The translations under genes were made by a program, and so were the position numbers. Below the pieces are notes generated by a model. That model worked only from the letters and a program-made list of their open reading frames with translations. It was not told the origin of the DNA and ran no database searches. Source: Marinomonas profundimaris (GTDB lineage Bacteria; Pseudomonadota; Gammaproteobacteria; Pseudomonadales; Marinomonadaceae). Taken from it: DNA of 64,000 nt. How positions within the stretch are numbered: position 1 is the first letter of the stretch; the number at the start of each line of letters is the position of its first letter. The stretch spans positions 124,001-188,000 of the forward strand of contig NZ_AYOZ01000034.1 in NCBI RefSeq assembly GCF_000508165.1. The letters are read 5' to 3'. Below, in pieces: positions 1 to 9,378 of the stretch.

Positions 1-425
1 ATTTCATCAAGCGATTCTTTTAACTCTTTTGTTGGATAAGAATAGAAAACATACAATCCTTTTCCAAAAACAGCCCCTCTTACTGGTGTCGCAATCCAAA
101 GGCCCTTATGAGCGACTTTATTTTGAACAGATTTAGCAATAGTGACAAGAGCCTTGAATCTATTAGGTCGTTCACCTCCAGAGGAAAATTTATTATTCTC
201 TAGCAATCCTTGTGCATTAATAAAATAGTTTTGCAAGCTCAATGCAAACGTCACATAAAAAGGGCTAGTAGGATCTTCAGGAAACTCTATTGTTGTGCAT
301 ATTTTCAACGCTTCAGTAATGACATCTATATTGACTAGAAAATTTAGCCATTCCATGTATTCCGGTTTCACAGCATCATCTTGAAGACTAAATAATCTCG
401 AGTATTGTTTATCTATTTCGTTCAT
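1..425 (-). CDS. Hypothetical protein, cut off by the window edge
   Basis: An open frame starts at the ATG at 423-425 (protein begins MNEIDKQYSRLF) and runs leftward off the window, so about 141 N-terminal residues are visible and the C-terminus is missing. The visible part is soluble, with no signal peptide or membrane segment. It has an aromatic, mixed alpha/beta composition with a GLWIATPVRGAVFGKGLY stretch near the cut. I recognise no family. It is A+T-richer than the formaldehyde genes to its right and is separated from them by a terminator, so it is probably its own unit and may belong to an accessory region lying outside the window. Confidence 0.6.
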   Translation of the reverse strand, partial: MNEIDKQYSRLFSLQDDAVKPEYMEWLNFLVNIDVITEALKICTTIEFPEDPTSPFYVTFALSLQNYFINAQGLLENNKFSSGGERPNRFKALVTIAKSVQNKVAHKGLWIATPVRGAVFGKGLYVFYSYPTKELKESLDE

Positions 426-528
426 TTTTGCGCCTTATAAATTTTCGAGTTTCGTTCATAGGCTAGCTACTTAAGAGCATTTACAATACAACCAAAATAT
501 TCGATTGGCTTTTTATTTTTTTGATATA

Positions 529-555
529 AAAAAACGAGCCGTAGCTCGCTTTTGT
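529..555 (-). terminator. Rho-independent terminator after fghA
   Basis: A short hairpin (CGAGC, loop CGTA, GCTCG) is flanked by A-rich and T-rich runs. It lies just past the fghA stop and would end the adhC-fghA transcript. The stem is only five pairs, so strength is uncertain. Confidence 0.6.
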
Positions 556-582
556 TAATTCCAATGAAGAGAAAACTAAGTG

Positions 583-1413
583 TTAACTCAAGGCTCTGGA
601 ATGATGCTCTAGGTGATCATCAATGAAGCTGGCGATGAAGAAGTAGCTGTGGTCGTAACCCGGTTGACGGCGAAGCGTAATCGGGTGTCCGGCTTTTTCA
701 CAGGCGGCTTCTAGAGCTTCTGGTTTAAGTTGTTCTACCAAGAAGTTATCGGCTTCACCTTGATCAATAAACAATGGTAAGCGTTCACTTGCGTTTTCGA
801 TCAGCAAAGTGGCGTCCCATTCGTTCCAAGTGGTTTTGTCTTCACCCAAATATCCGGTGAAGGCTTTTTCGCCCCAAGGACAATTAGTTGGATTAGCAAT
901 TGGCGCAAAGGCCGAGACAGATTGATATTTGCCCGGGTTCTTCAGCGCACAAATCAAGGCGCCATGACCGCCCATTGAGTGACCAGATATAGAACGCTTA
1001 TCTGTCACAGGGAAGTTGGCTTCGACCAAGTGCGGCAGTTCTTGAACTACGTAATCGTACATGTGGTAAGTATTCGAATACGGTTCCACCGTGGCGTTCA
1101 CATAGAAACCTGCCGCTGAACCAAAGTCGTAGCTTTCGTGTTCATTCGGATAATCCGTACCTCGTGGGCTGGTATCGGGACAAACAATGGCCAATCCCAA
1201 TTCCGCCGCTTTACGAAAAGCACCGGCTTTTTGGCTGAAATTTTCGTCCGTGCAAGTCAAGCCAGACAACCAATACAAGACGGGGACGCTTTGCGTTTCT
1301 GCTTGTGGTGGCAGATAAATAGCAAAGGTCATGTCGCCTTTAACCGACAAGCTTTCATGCTTGTAACGCTTCAACCAACCGCCAAAGCTTTTCGTGCTGG
1401 ATAGCAATTCCAT
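583..1413 (-). CDS. fghA: S-formylglutathione hydrolase
   Basis: Cytoplasmic serine esterase that hydrolyses S-formylglutathione to formate and glutathione, the second step of glutathione-dependent formaldehyde detoxification. The 276-aa length is normal for the esterase D family. The nucleophile elbow GHSMGG places Ser at residue 146, with the likely triad partners Asp222 (QGEADNF) and His255 (PGYDHSYFF). The oxyanion-region motif LSGLTC is near residues 49-54. The gene follows the class III alcohol dehydrogenase gene by about 75 bases on the same strand, so the two enzymes of the pathway are probably co-transcribed. Family and substrate assignment are secure from sequence resemblance and context. 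Confidence 0.95.
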   Translation of the reverse strand: MELLSSTKSFGGWLKRYKHESLSVKGDMTFAIYLPPQAETQSVPVLYWLSGLTCTDENFSQKAGAFRKAAELGLAIVCPDTSPRGTDYPNEHESYDFGSAAGFYVNATVEPYSNTYHMYDYVVQELPHLVEANFPVTDKRSISGHSMGGHGALICALKNPGKYQSVSAFAPIANPTNCPWGEKAFTGYLGEDKTTWNEWDATLLIENASERLPLFIDQGEADNFLVEQLKPEALEAACEKAGHPITLRRQPGYDHSYFFIASFIDDHLEHHSRALS

Positions 1414-1486
1414 CCTGTTACTCCTCGCTTTACATTAGCTAAGAGCATGAAGGCCGCCAACGCAACCTTCATGCGCGGTGATCGAC

Positions 1487-2623
<1,137 letters not shown>

Positions 2624-2688
2624 TCAATCAGGTTTAACGAATTCATTCCTCTCAGTGTAGACCTTAATGATTAACGCGATAATGCCTG

Positions 2689-2732
2689 TTTTGGAAAATG
2701 ATTATTGTCATACAACAACAATCATTCCAAAA
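2689..2732. promoter_or_regulatory. Imperfect 44-bp inverted repeat in the adhC/LysR divergent region
   Basis: The left arm TTTTGGAAAATGATTATTG faces a right arm CAACAATCATTCCAAAA, giving an inverted repeat with a two-base length difference and one mismatch. A second, smaller symmetric element, TTACAATGTAA, lies at 2746-2756, inside outer arms AAGGGTT and AACCCTT (2731-2761). Both fall between the divergent starts of adhC and the LysR gene. A LysR-type or formaldehyde-responsive operator is the likeliest role; the specific binder is not known. Confidence 0.55.
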
Positions 2733-2814
2733 GGGTTCTATTCAGTTACAATGTAACCCTTTCTACAAGGAATATAGACACCAATTCATTTAGCCATTCT
2801 GTGAGAGATCAAGT

Positions 2815-3705
2815 ATGAAAAACTGGGAAGCAATGGAAGCCTTTATTGAAGTGGTCAGACAAGGCAGTTTTTCGGCGGCGGCGATTAAGCTCAGCGTTTC
2901 GGCGTCTCATATTAGTCGACTAATTACTCAGCTCGAAGCGGAGCTTGGTACAACGCTGCTGTTTCGAACCACAAGGCGCATCCGATTGAGTGAAGCCGGT
3001 GAATTGTATTATCAACATTGTCGTGGCTTACCCGAAGCATTAAGCAGCGCAGAGGAAGTCATTTCGACATTGAATCAAGCGCCCATTGGCACGTTTAAAA
3101 TGACCTGTGCCACGACCTTTGGTGAGCGTTTTATTGCACCACTAATGAACGATTTTTTATTGCATCACCCAAAAATAGAATTGGATTTTCATCTCACTAA
3201 CCGTGCAGTGGATATTATTGAAGAAGGCTACGACCTTGCGATTCGCATGGGCGCAATGAAAGACTCCAGTCATCTGTCTCGGCGCTTGTGCGATCGGGTG
3301 GAATACCTTTGCGCGTCTCGTGAATACATAGACCAACACGGCATGCCGCATACCTTGGCTGAGCTAAACAAACACCGCTGTCTCATTGGCTCAAAGAATC
3401 ATTGGTTGTTCCAACAAGACGGACAACGTAAAGAGCTCAAAATAAACAGCCAATGGCGAAGCAATTCTGGACCCGCGCTGATCGACGCAGTTCGTAAGGG
3501 GCTGGGCATTGCACAACTGCCGGATTATTACGTGAATGATGACCTCACCAGCGGAAAATTAGTCGCGCTTCTTCCACAGTATCAATACCCTTACAGCGGC
3601 GTTTGGTTGGTCTATCCGAAAGTTCGTCAGCCCTCGCCCAAATTACAACGTATCTGCGACTATTTGATTCAGCGATTTAAAGACAATCCAACGTTTGCCA
3701 ACTAA
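2815..3705 (+). CDS. LysR-family transcriptional regulator (beside formaldehyde genes)
   Basis: 296-aa DNA-binding regulator. Residues 1-60 form the winged helix-turn-helix (MKNWEAMEAFIEVVRQGSFSAA start, then SASHISRLITQLEAELG), followed by a linker and a LysR substrate-binding domain of about 200 residues. It resembles the subgroup that controls oxidoreductases and efflux genes. It is divergent from adhC-fghA across about 210 bases, so control of those genes, and of itself, is the natural guess. The inducer cannot be read from the sequence. Confidence 0.9.
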   Translation: MKNWEAMEAFIEVVRQGSFSAAAIKLSVSASHISRLITQLEAELGTTLLFRTTRRIRLSEAGELYYQHCRGLPEALSSAEEVISTLNQAPIGTFKMTCATTFGERFIAPLMNDFLLHHPKIELDFHLTNRAVDIIEEGYDLAIRMGAMKDSSHLSRRLCDRVEYLCASREYIDQHGMPHTLAELNKHRCLIGSKNHWLFQQDGQRKELKINSQWRSNSGPALIDAVRKGLGIAQLPDYYVNDDLTSGKLVALLPQYQYPYSGVWLVYPKVRQPSPKLQRICDYLIQRFKDNPTFAN

Positions 3706-3771
3706 CGCGGGTATGTTTAAATATGCGCACTTCACATAGTTAAACCAACACAACATCAATAAGCGAAGCCC

Positions 3772-4035
3772 ATGTTTTCACAAGAAGATCTCGTTCAAGT
3801 CGCTCGACAAACCATGCCATTTGGAAAATACCAAGGACGCGTTTTAATTGACTTACCAGAAGCCTATTTATTGTGGTTTGCTCATGAAGGCTGGCCGAAT
3901 GGCAACCTTGGCCAGTGGTTGCAACTGGCGCTGGAAATCAAAATTAATGGTTTAGAAAAGCTAGTCGATCCATTGCGCAGACCGACAGAAAAGAAAAAAG
4001 ACGAACCCAAAGTTCGTATTCGTTTTGATGACTAA
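3772..4035 (+). CDS. DUF3820 family protein
   Basis: Small 87-aa soluble protein of the DUF3820 family. The characteristic core MPFGKYQGRVLIDLP followed by YLLWF lies at residues 15-36, with a basic, charged C-terminal tail. Family members are often annotated as putative quorum-sensing-regulated virulence factors, but the biochemical role is unknown. Its stop codon overlaps the stop of the convergent acetyltransferase gene (shared bases 4032-4035), so there is no room for a separate terminator. Confidence 0.85.
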   Translation: MFSQEDLVQVARQTMPFGKYQGRVLIDLPEAYLLWFAHEGWPNGNLGQWLQLALEIKINGLEKLVDPLRRPTEKKKDEPKVRIRFDD

Positions 4036-4490
4036 GACGATACAGACTGGCACATTTTTTTGTAGAACAGCACACCGCGTTCTTCTTTTTCGACAACAAA
4101 ACCCGCTCGCTCAGCGACTTTAATTGACGCGATATTGCCCACTTTCACTTCGGCAACCAGCGGTTCATCATGGTGTTTTATTAATTCAGACAGCATCTGA
4201 TGAGCAACGCCCTTTCCTCTAGCCTCTGGCGCGACTGTCCATGATAACGCCCAAGCATTGTCTGTTCTATCAGCTCGGCAGGTTCCAACAGAAACGCCTG
4301 CAATCTCGGCTATCCATAAACGCCTTTTCTCTGGTTTATTGAATGAATCCTCTAACCACGCTCGATGCGAGTCTAATCCGATTTCCCCTGAATTATGCGA
4401 TGACTGACGTGTGTTGGGATCATTTCGCCACGCCAGCAAAATTTCAGCATCGGCCATCGTGACTGCTCGTAAATTCAATTGGTCCGTCAT
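4032..4490 (-). CDS. GNAT-family N-acetyltransferase
   Basis: 152-aa acetyltransferase of the GNAT fold, predicted to use acetyl-CoA. The N-terminus LRAVTMADAEILLAWRND is typical of the RimJ/PseH-like branch. The acetyl-CoA loop is visible as VAPEARGKGVAHQML near residues 86-100, and the C-terminal ASIKVAERAGF strand/helix is present. A ribosome site AAGGTGAT precedes the ATG. The substrate is unknown; proteins of this subgroup act on protein N-termini, amino sugars or small amines. It is convergent with the DUF3820 gene. Confidence 0.85.
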   Translation of the reverse strand: MTDQLNLRAVTMADAEILLAWRNDPNTRQSSHNSGEIGLDSHRAWLEDSFNKPEKRRLWIAEIAGVSVGTCRADRTDNAWALSWTVAPEARGKGVAHQMLSELIKHHDEPLVAEVKVGNIASIKVAERAGFVVEKEERGVLFYKKMCQSVSS

Positions 4491-4650
4491 ATATCACCTT
4501 TCGCCATTTTCCACAGTAATACGAGCAAACAGTATACACTTTAGTCCATCTACACTCGTATTCTAAATGCGATATCAAGGTATAAAAATTGCATATTTTA
4601 AAGATAGAAAGGCACCATTTTTATACATATTCATTAGGAAGCATCATTAA

Positions 4651-5106
4651 ATGAACATCAGAGTAGACGATTTATCTGGTCCAGAAATCAAGCAATTATT
4701 GACCGAACACTTAGATGATATGTTCGCTGCCTCGCCGCCTGAATGCGTTTTTGCATTGGATTTAGACGGATTAAAAAAACCGAATATTGCCTTTTGGACA
4801 GTGTGGGAAGACAGCCAGTTACTCGGCTGCGGCGCACTTAAAACACTAGATGAAACACATGGTGAAATTAAATCCATGCGCACCACCAGCGCCGCTCGTA
4901 ATAAAGGCGTGGCTTCTACCCTACTTCGTCATATTCTCGATGTGGCCAACCAAAAAGGGTTTAGAACAATCAGCTTAGAAACTGGCTCGCAAGATTTTTT
5001 TGCGCCAGCCAGAATGCTCTATAACAAACATGGATTTACAGAATGCGGTCCGTTTTCGAACTACAAACCGGACCCGTACAGCGTTTTTATGACGAAGGTT
5101 TTATGA
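4651..5106 (+). CDS. YsnE-like GNAT N-acetyltransferase
   Basis: 151-aa GNAT acetyltransferase closely resembling Bacillus subtilis YsnE. Shared landmarks are the N-terminal DDLSGPEI, SPPECVFALDLDGLK, GCGALK near residue 58, the acetyl-CoA loop EIKSMRTTSAARNKGVAS near residues 71-88, LETGSQDFFAPARMLY, and a C-terminus ending in VFMTKVL. YsnE has been linked to indole-acetic acid production in some bacilli, but the substrate in this lineage is not established. It stands alone, followed by a strong hairpin terminator shared with fumC from the other side. Confidence 0.85.
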   Translation: MNIRVDDLSGPEIKQLLTEHLDDMFAASPPECVFALDLDGLKKPNIAFWTVWEDSQLLGCGALKTLDETHGEIKSMRTTSAARNKGVASTLLRHILDVANQKGFRTISLETGSQDFFAPARMLYNKHGFTECGPFSNYKPDPYSVFMTKVL

Positions 5107-5130
5107 ATAAAACCAAGTCTTCCAAACATA

Positions 5131-5165
5131 AAAAAAGCCAGCGCGAGCGCTGGCCTGTTTTCATT
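5131..5165. terminator. Bidirectional terminator between the ysnE-like gene and fumC
   Basis: Perfect 8-bp stem GCCAGCGC / GCGCTGGC with a two-base centre, preceded by an A run and followed by TGTTTT. It sits between convergent genes and can serve both strands. Confidence 0.85.
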
Positions 5166-5211
5166 ATTTGGTAAGGGAAAAACCAAACAAGGAAACTCTA
5201 TCTACCCTGTA

Positions 5212-6588
5212 CTAGAGTCCGCCATGTGTCAATTTAGCGGGATCAAGTAAAGCCAGCAATTCCTCACGGCTTAAGTCGGTTTCTTCATCCGCGACATCCA
5301 CAACAGGTCGACCTTCTTTGTAGGCTTTTTTGGCAATCTCTGCCGCCTTGGCATAACCAATAATAGGGTTAAGCGCGGTCACCAAAATAGGGTTGCGATG
5401 CAACGCCTCATTCAGTTTTTCTTCGTTCACCGTCAATGTTGCAATGGCGTTATCTGCAAGTAACTGTCCGCTATTGGCCAACAATTTAATGCTGTTCAAT
5501 AGGTTCTTCGCGATCATCGGCAACATAACGTTTAATTCAAAGTTACCGGATTGTCCGCCAATAGTAATTGCGGCGTCGTTGCCAATCACTTGCGCTGCTA
5601 CCATTGCCGTCGCTTCCGGAATCACTGGGTTCACTTTGCCCGGCATAATGGACGAACCAGGCTGCAACGCTTGCAGTGAAATCTCTCCTAAACCCGCTAA
5701 TGGACCAGAGTTCATCCAACGAAGGTCATTGGCGATTTTCATGTACGTCACTGCAACGGCTTTTAACTGGCCCGACAACGCCACTGCGGTGTCTTGTGAG
5801 CCAATCAGAGCAAAGAAATTCGCACCCGGTGTAAACGTAACTTTCGTTAAGTCCGACAGTTCTTTGGCAAAAAGCGCGGCAAACTCAGGGTGCGCATTGA
5901 TCCCAGTACCGACCGCGGTTCCTCCTTGTGCCAGCTGTGTGGTTTTACTTTCTAAGTAGGTCAGATTATCTATGTTGTCTTGAAGTTGCGCGGCCCACGC
6001 ATGGAAAGTTTGATCAAGACGAACCGGCATGGCATCCATTAAATGTGTGCGGCCAGTTTTGGTGAAGCCTTTTAATGCATCACCTTTGTCCACAATGGTT
6101 TGCTTCAAATGAATGAGCGCAGGTAATAAGTGACCTGTTAACTCCAATGTCGCACTGACATGAATCGCACTCGGAATCACATCGTTACTGCTCTGTCCGT
6201 AATTCACATGGTCATTCGGGTTAACAGGAGACTCATGATAAACACTGGCCAATGTCGCAATGACTTCATTGGCGTTCATATTGGAGCTGGTACCCGAACC
6301 TGTTTGAAACACATCAACGGGGAAATGCTGCATAAGATCGTCGGCGTTCAATAGTTCATCGCACGCGTTTTGGATCGCTTTAGAAAGCCCTGGTGTTAAG
6401 CATTTAAGTGACTCATTAGCACGAGCCGCCGCCGCTTTGATAAGAATAAGTGAGCGAATAAACGCTTCTGGAAGGGGTTCACCACTGATTGGAAAATTAT
6501 TTATCGCTCGCTGAGTTTGCGCGCCATAAAGTGCTTTTTCTGGCACATCCAATTCCCCCATACTGTCTTTTTCGATACGCATTTTCAT
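5212..6588 (-). CDS. fumC: Class II fumarate hydratase (iron-independent)
   Basis: Cytosolic homotetrameric enzyme that interconverts fumarate and malate in the TCA cycle without an iron-sulfur cluster. The 458-aa length is normal. Visible motifs are TGSGTSSNMN at residues 97-106, GRTHLMDAMP with His182, and the superfamily signature GSSIMPGKVNP from 311, which holds the catalytic Ser loop. It begins 3 bases after the stop of the fagA-like gene, so the two are one operon behind a Fur box. In Pseudomonas aeruginosa fagA-fumC is Fur-repressed and induced by iron starvation; the same logic is expected here. The sodM gene of that operon is absent. Confidence 0.96.
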   Translation of the reverse strand: MKMRIEKDSMGELDVPEKALYGAQTQRAINNFPISGEPLPEAFIRSLILIKAAAARANESLKCLTPGLSKAIQNACDELLNADDLMQHFPVDVFQTGSGTSSNMNANEVIATLASVYHESPVNPNDHVNYGQSSNDVIPSAIHVSATLELTGHLLPALIHLKQTIVDKGDALKGFTKTGRTHLMDAMPVRLDQTFHAWAAQLQDNIDNLTYLESKTTQLAQGGTAVGTGINAHPEFAALFAKELSDLTKVTFTPGANFFALIGSQDTAVALSGQLKAVAVTYMKIANDLRWMNSGPLAGLGEISLQALQPGSSIMPGKVNPVIPEATAMVAAQVIGNDAAITIGGQSGNFELNVMLPMIAKNLLNSIKLLANSGQLLADNAIATLTVNEEKLNEALHRNPILVTALNPIIGYAKAAEIAKKAYKEGRPVVDVADEETDLSREELLALLDPAKLTHGGL

Positions 6589-6591
6589 TCT

Positions 6592-6960
6592 TTAATGTTG
6601 TCCTTGTTGTTCAAAGGAAGAGATGAAGTAATGGCTCAAAATCCGCAAATTATGCTCCATCTTGAAATAGGTTCTCGCGTCTTGGTAGGTCACTATTAAT
6701 CGCTTGAGATGCGACAAAGGCAAATACACCTTGTCCAGACAGGTTTGACGCCAATGTGGTGCGATATTGGTGTCACAAACGGTATCCAGTAATACGTTAA
6801 ACACGCGTTGATGCAATAAGGCGGCATCGGTGATATTCAAACGTTCCGCGTATTCTTCGGTCAAGCTTAAATAATGATAGAGCACTTCCGGCGAGTCTGC
6901 ACATTGACCTGCTTGAATGGTTTGCTCAAGTACAGAGAATGGTACCAAATAATGACTCAT
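6592..6960 (-). CDS. fagA: FagA-like protein (Fur-associated gene upstream of fumC)
   Basis: 122-aa soluble, mostly helical protein of unknown biochemical function. The ATG at 6958-6960 (MSHYLVPFSVLEQ) is chosen because GGAGGG lies 8 bases upstream; the longer frame back to 7029 would run through the Fur box. There are no membrane segments or obvious catalytic motifs. It is rich in Leu, His and Tyr and ends in FEQQGQH. Position between a Fur box and fumC matches fagA of Pseudomonas, where it leads the iron-regulated fagA-fumC operon. The name rests on synteny and size rather than a recognised motif. Confidence 0.65.
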   Translation of the reverse strand: MSHYLVPFSVLEQTIQAGQCADSPEVLYHYLSLTEEYAERLNITDAALLHQRVFNVLLDTVCDTNIAPHWRQTCLDKVYLPLSHLKRLIVTYQDARTYFKMEHNLRILSHYFISSFEQQGQH

Positions 6961-6985
6961 AGACTTGCCCTCCAAAAAATACAAA

Positions 6986-7000
6986 TGATAACTATTATCA
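6986..7000 (-). promoter_or_regulatory. Fur box upstream of the fagA-like gene and fumC
   Basis: TGATAACTATTATCA is a 7-1-7 inverted repeat with a single mismatch to symmetry, matching the Fur core TGATAAT-N-ATTATCA at 13 of the 14 arm positions. It ends 26 bases before the fagA-like start codon, where Fur would block RNA polymerase. A weaker half-matching sequence follows at 7034-7053. Confidence 0.85.
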
Positions 7001-7116
7001 ATAATGTGCATGAATGGCAATTCTGTCAAGGCGTTGATAACGATTCTTATTAATTTTTACGGTTTGTTTCTTTATCTTGATAAGAATCAGTAAAACCGAC
7101 GCCCCATAAGAGGCAA

Positions 7117-7150
7117 AAAGCCCCTGCTACCGAGAAGTAGCAAGGGCTTT
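7117..7150 (-). terminator. Terminator after slyD
   Basis: A 14-bp stem (AAAGCCCCTGCTAC with GTAGCAAGGGCTTT, one mismatch) with a six-base loop, flanked by A and T runs. It lies just beyond the slyD stop and separates slyD from the Fur-controlled promoter. Confidence 0.85.
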
Positions 7151-7187
7151 GAATTAACCTTATATTCCGTTTTGTGGAATGTATTGC

Positions 7188-7667
7188 TTAGTGGTGATGT
7201 CCGCCAACGCCATGTGCATGGCCATGCGCGATTTCATCGTTGGTCGCTTCACGCGCATCGACGATTTCAATGTTGAAAGTAAGATCTTTGCCAGACAATG
7301 GATGATTAAGATCCACTGAGGCGTGTTTTAAACCGGCTTTGATGATTGTTACTTGGCGCATGCCTTTATCGGTTTGTACCATAGCAACCATGCCTGCTTT
7401 CCAGCGCTTCGCACCTTGCAGATGTTTGATTGGCATTTGCTGTGTTCGATCTTCATGACGTTCACCGTACGCATCGGCGCAAGGCACGGTCACTTCAAAT
7501 TCGTCACCCACTTCTTTTCCTTCCATGGCTTTTTCAAGGCCAGGAATCACATTGCCATGCCCATGAAGATACGCCGCAGGCTCTTTGCCCGCAGAGGTTT
7601 CGATAAGCTCTTCGCCGTGGCGCAAAGTGTAGTTAAATTGAACAACTTGGTTGTCAGCAATCGACAT
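7188..7667 (-). CDS. slyD: SlyD-type FKBP peptidyl-prolyl cis-trans isomerase
   Basis: Cytoplasmic folding helper that isomerises X-Pro bonds and binds metals. The 159-aa protein shows the FKBP start VVQFNYTLRHGEELIETS, the active-site run HGHGNVIPGLEKAMEGKEVGD (about residues 35-55), the inserted-flap chaperone domain (about 70-120), and a His-rich tail of about 12 residues with six histidines (HGHAHGVGGHHH), shorter than the metal tail of E. coli SlyD. The tail suggests nickel or other divalent metal binding. It is a single-gene unit ended by a strong terminator. Confidence 0.93.
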   Translation of the reverse strand: MSIADNQVVQFNYTLRHGEELIETSAGKEPAAYLHGHGNVIPGLEKAMEGKEVGDEFEVTVPCADAYGERHEDRTQQMPIKHLQGAKRWKAGMVAMVQTDKGMRQVTIIKAGLKHASVDLNHPLSGKDLTFNIEIVDAREATNDEIAHGHAHGVGGHHH

Positions 7668-7788
7668 GGTGTTTCCTCGTTTTAATTCAGTAGTAAAGCG
7701 TGATCACTCGTTGTGGTCGCACGCCTAGTATGGCGGCATTATAAAGGCTGCGTGGAAACTTACCTAGACTCTTCACGTGACTCTTTCA

Positions 7789-8376
7789 CTAAAAAATGGA
7801 AAGTTCTAAGGAATCCTCTTTGATAATAATATCTTTCACGAGTGCCGCAGCGGTTTTTTCAAAAGGAGAATGGTCCAACACATAAACAGGGTGCTCATCA
7901 AAATACTCTACTAAGGCTTTTTCAAAGTCATCGTGCAAAGACCCAAGCGTTGAACGCAGAATTCTGTCATTAAAGCTTGAGCCTTCAACGTTGATTTTGG
8001 TGATTTTTGGCGCCACCAAATACAATCGATCCTCTTCAATGCGAACACCCGATTCAAACGACGGACTCACTTTCGTTGTTAAAGACAATGTTTGACCAAA
8101 CGCAGTCAAAGTCCCCGTCATATTGCTGATCATATCAACCAGTACCAACCCACCATCTCGCTCGGTGAAATCGACCGTTGCTGAGTCGATCTGCAAATCC
8201 AAATTGAGTGTATTGTTGTCTAATATAAGCTCAAGATGATTCTCTTGAGGCTGAGCGAGTTGCTTCGCCACTTCTTGATTAACGTCGTCTTCACTCACTC
8301 GAAAACTATTACAACCGGCTAAGGCTAACGACGCGATCACCAACACACTGATGCTCAATAAACGATTCAATTGCAT
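7789..8376 (-). CDS. Predicted lipoprotein, DUF1439-like
   Basis: 195-aa protein with a lipoprotein signal: MQLNRLLSISVLVIASLALAGC puts the lipobox LAGC with the lipidated Cys at residue 22. Asn-Ser follow it, so the outer membrane is the likely destination. The rest reads as a beta-rich periplasmic domain of the DUF1439 type (LELILDNNTLNLDLQID, FGQTLSLTTKVSPSF). The start ATG shares a base with the stop of the upstream mscS-type gene (TAATG), behind GGAGAGA, which indicates translational coupling. An in-frame TTG 12 bases earlier is less likely. Function unknown. Confidence 0.8.
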   Translation of the reverse strand: MQLNRLLSISVLVIASLALAGCNSFRVSEDDVNQEVAKQLAQPQENHLELILDNNTLNLDLQIDSATVDFTERDGGLVLVDMISNMTGTLTAFGQTLSLTTKVSPSFESGVRIEEDRLYLVAPKITKINVEGSSFNDRILRSTLGSLHDDFEKALVEYFDEHPVYVLDHSPFEKTAAALVKDIIIKEDSLELSIF

Positions 8377-9248
8377 TATTCTCTCCAAATCGCATTCACA
8401 TTCGTGTCACGCTTTTCAAACCAAAAACGCATAAAGTCTTCTGTTACTTTTTGCTCAATACCTACGGCTTCTTCTGTTGGACAAAACAATGAGATCGTAA
8501 ATATATTGTAACCTTCTGGTGTCGTTGTTATACGAACTTTAGGTTCTGGGCCTGAAATTTTTATGTCCAAGCGCTTCTCAATCAAACTGTTATATCGCGT
8601 CGCAACTTCATGAAAATGTTCACTATATTCACGTATTTTTTCGAGTATCTGCTCTTTTATTGCAAACAAATTCACATCGTCTGTATTACGAGAAATAGAA
8701 AACGTATGCGTAACATAACGGCGCATGTAGTTTAAATTTTGAACCGTATGAGCCAACAAAACACTGTTTGGCACAACGGTAGTACGGCCTGTGTAAGAGT
8801 AGGTTCCGCCCTTCAAATCCACTTCAAATAAGGTGGTAGAAAGCCAATCACTGTCTGTTACTTCCCCCTCATAATTGGCAATACGAATCCAATCCCCGAC
8901 TTGATAAGGTCGAGTGCTCGCGCGATAAAATGCACCAACAATACAAGCAATAAATTCTTTCGTCGCAATCACCAATGCCACCATAAAGGCGGCGATGGAG
9001 ATCGCAATATTTTGCAGCTCAGATGCCCATATCAACACTAGACCAACGACCAATAGAAGGTTGAAAATATTGTCTACAGTATTGATTCTTTGACGTTTTT
9101 TATCGTGTTCTATTTTTTGGTGTAAGCGAATAGCGCGTTTGGTGTAGCGTCGGATAGCGTATGACAACAAAATCCAACAAATGGTTAAGGCAATCTCAAT
9201 ATGCTCCATTAAGAGAGAGAAGTCTAACTGGGAGAAATCAACAGACAT
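8376..9248 (-). CDS. MscS-family mechanosensitive ion channel
   Basis: 290-aa inner-membrane channel homologue. Two or three N-terminal membrane helices are visible (about residues 18-35, 58-75 and 80-105). They are followed by the pore-lining region FIACIVGAFYRASTRPYQVGDWIRI and a cytoplasmic beta domain with VVPNSVLLAHTVQNLNYMRRYV. It is close in length to short MscS proteins, but the canonical Gly/Ala-packed pore helix is weak, so gating properties are uncertain. Likely role: release of osmolytes or a defined ion under membrane tension. It is the first gene of a two-gene unit with the lipoprotein. Confidence 0.85.
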   Translation of the reverse strand: MSVDFSQLDFSLLMEHIEIALTICWILLSYAIRRYTKRAIRLHQKIEHDKKRQRINTVDNIFNLLLVVGLVLIWASELQNIAISIAAFMVALVIATKEFIACIVGAFYRASTRPYQVGDWIRIANYEGEVTDSDWLSTTLFEVDLKGGTYSYTGRTTVVPNSVLLAHTVQNLNYMRRYVTHTFSISRNTDDVNLFAIKEQILEKIREYSEHFHEVATRYNSLIEKRLDIKISGPEPKVRITTTPEGYNIFTISLFCPTEEAVGIEQKVTEDFMRFWFEKRDTNVNAIWRE

Positions 9249-9335
9249 AAAAATATCACTTCCTTTATCAAGGGAGCTACTTTAACAAAAAGCAGCTTGA
9301 ATCAACAAACAAAAGGACTAGACAAAAAGAAAAAT

Positions 9336-9359
9336 AATACTGTATATTTATACAGTATT
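9336..9359 (+). promoter_or_regulatory. LexA (SOS) box upstream of yebG
   Basis: CTGTATATTTATACAG at 9340-9355 is a consensus SOS box (CTGT-N8-ACAG). It sits inside a 24-bp perfect palindrome, 23 bases from the yebG start codon (20 bases beyond the palindrome edge). LexA would bind here and repress until DNA damage. Confidence 0.93.
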
Positions 9360-9378
9360 ATTTTTCATGAGGTGGATC

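Noticed and set aside
5393-5959. 188-aa frame opposite fumC
   Set aside because: Antisense shadow of fumC; cysteine- and alanine-rich composition typical of a reversed coding strand.
7034-7053. Second Fur box upstream of the fagA-like gene
   Set aside because: TTGATAACGATTCTTATTAA matches one half well but the other half poorly; not strong enough to list as a site on its own.
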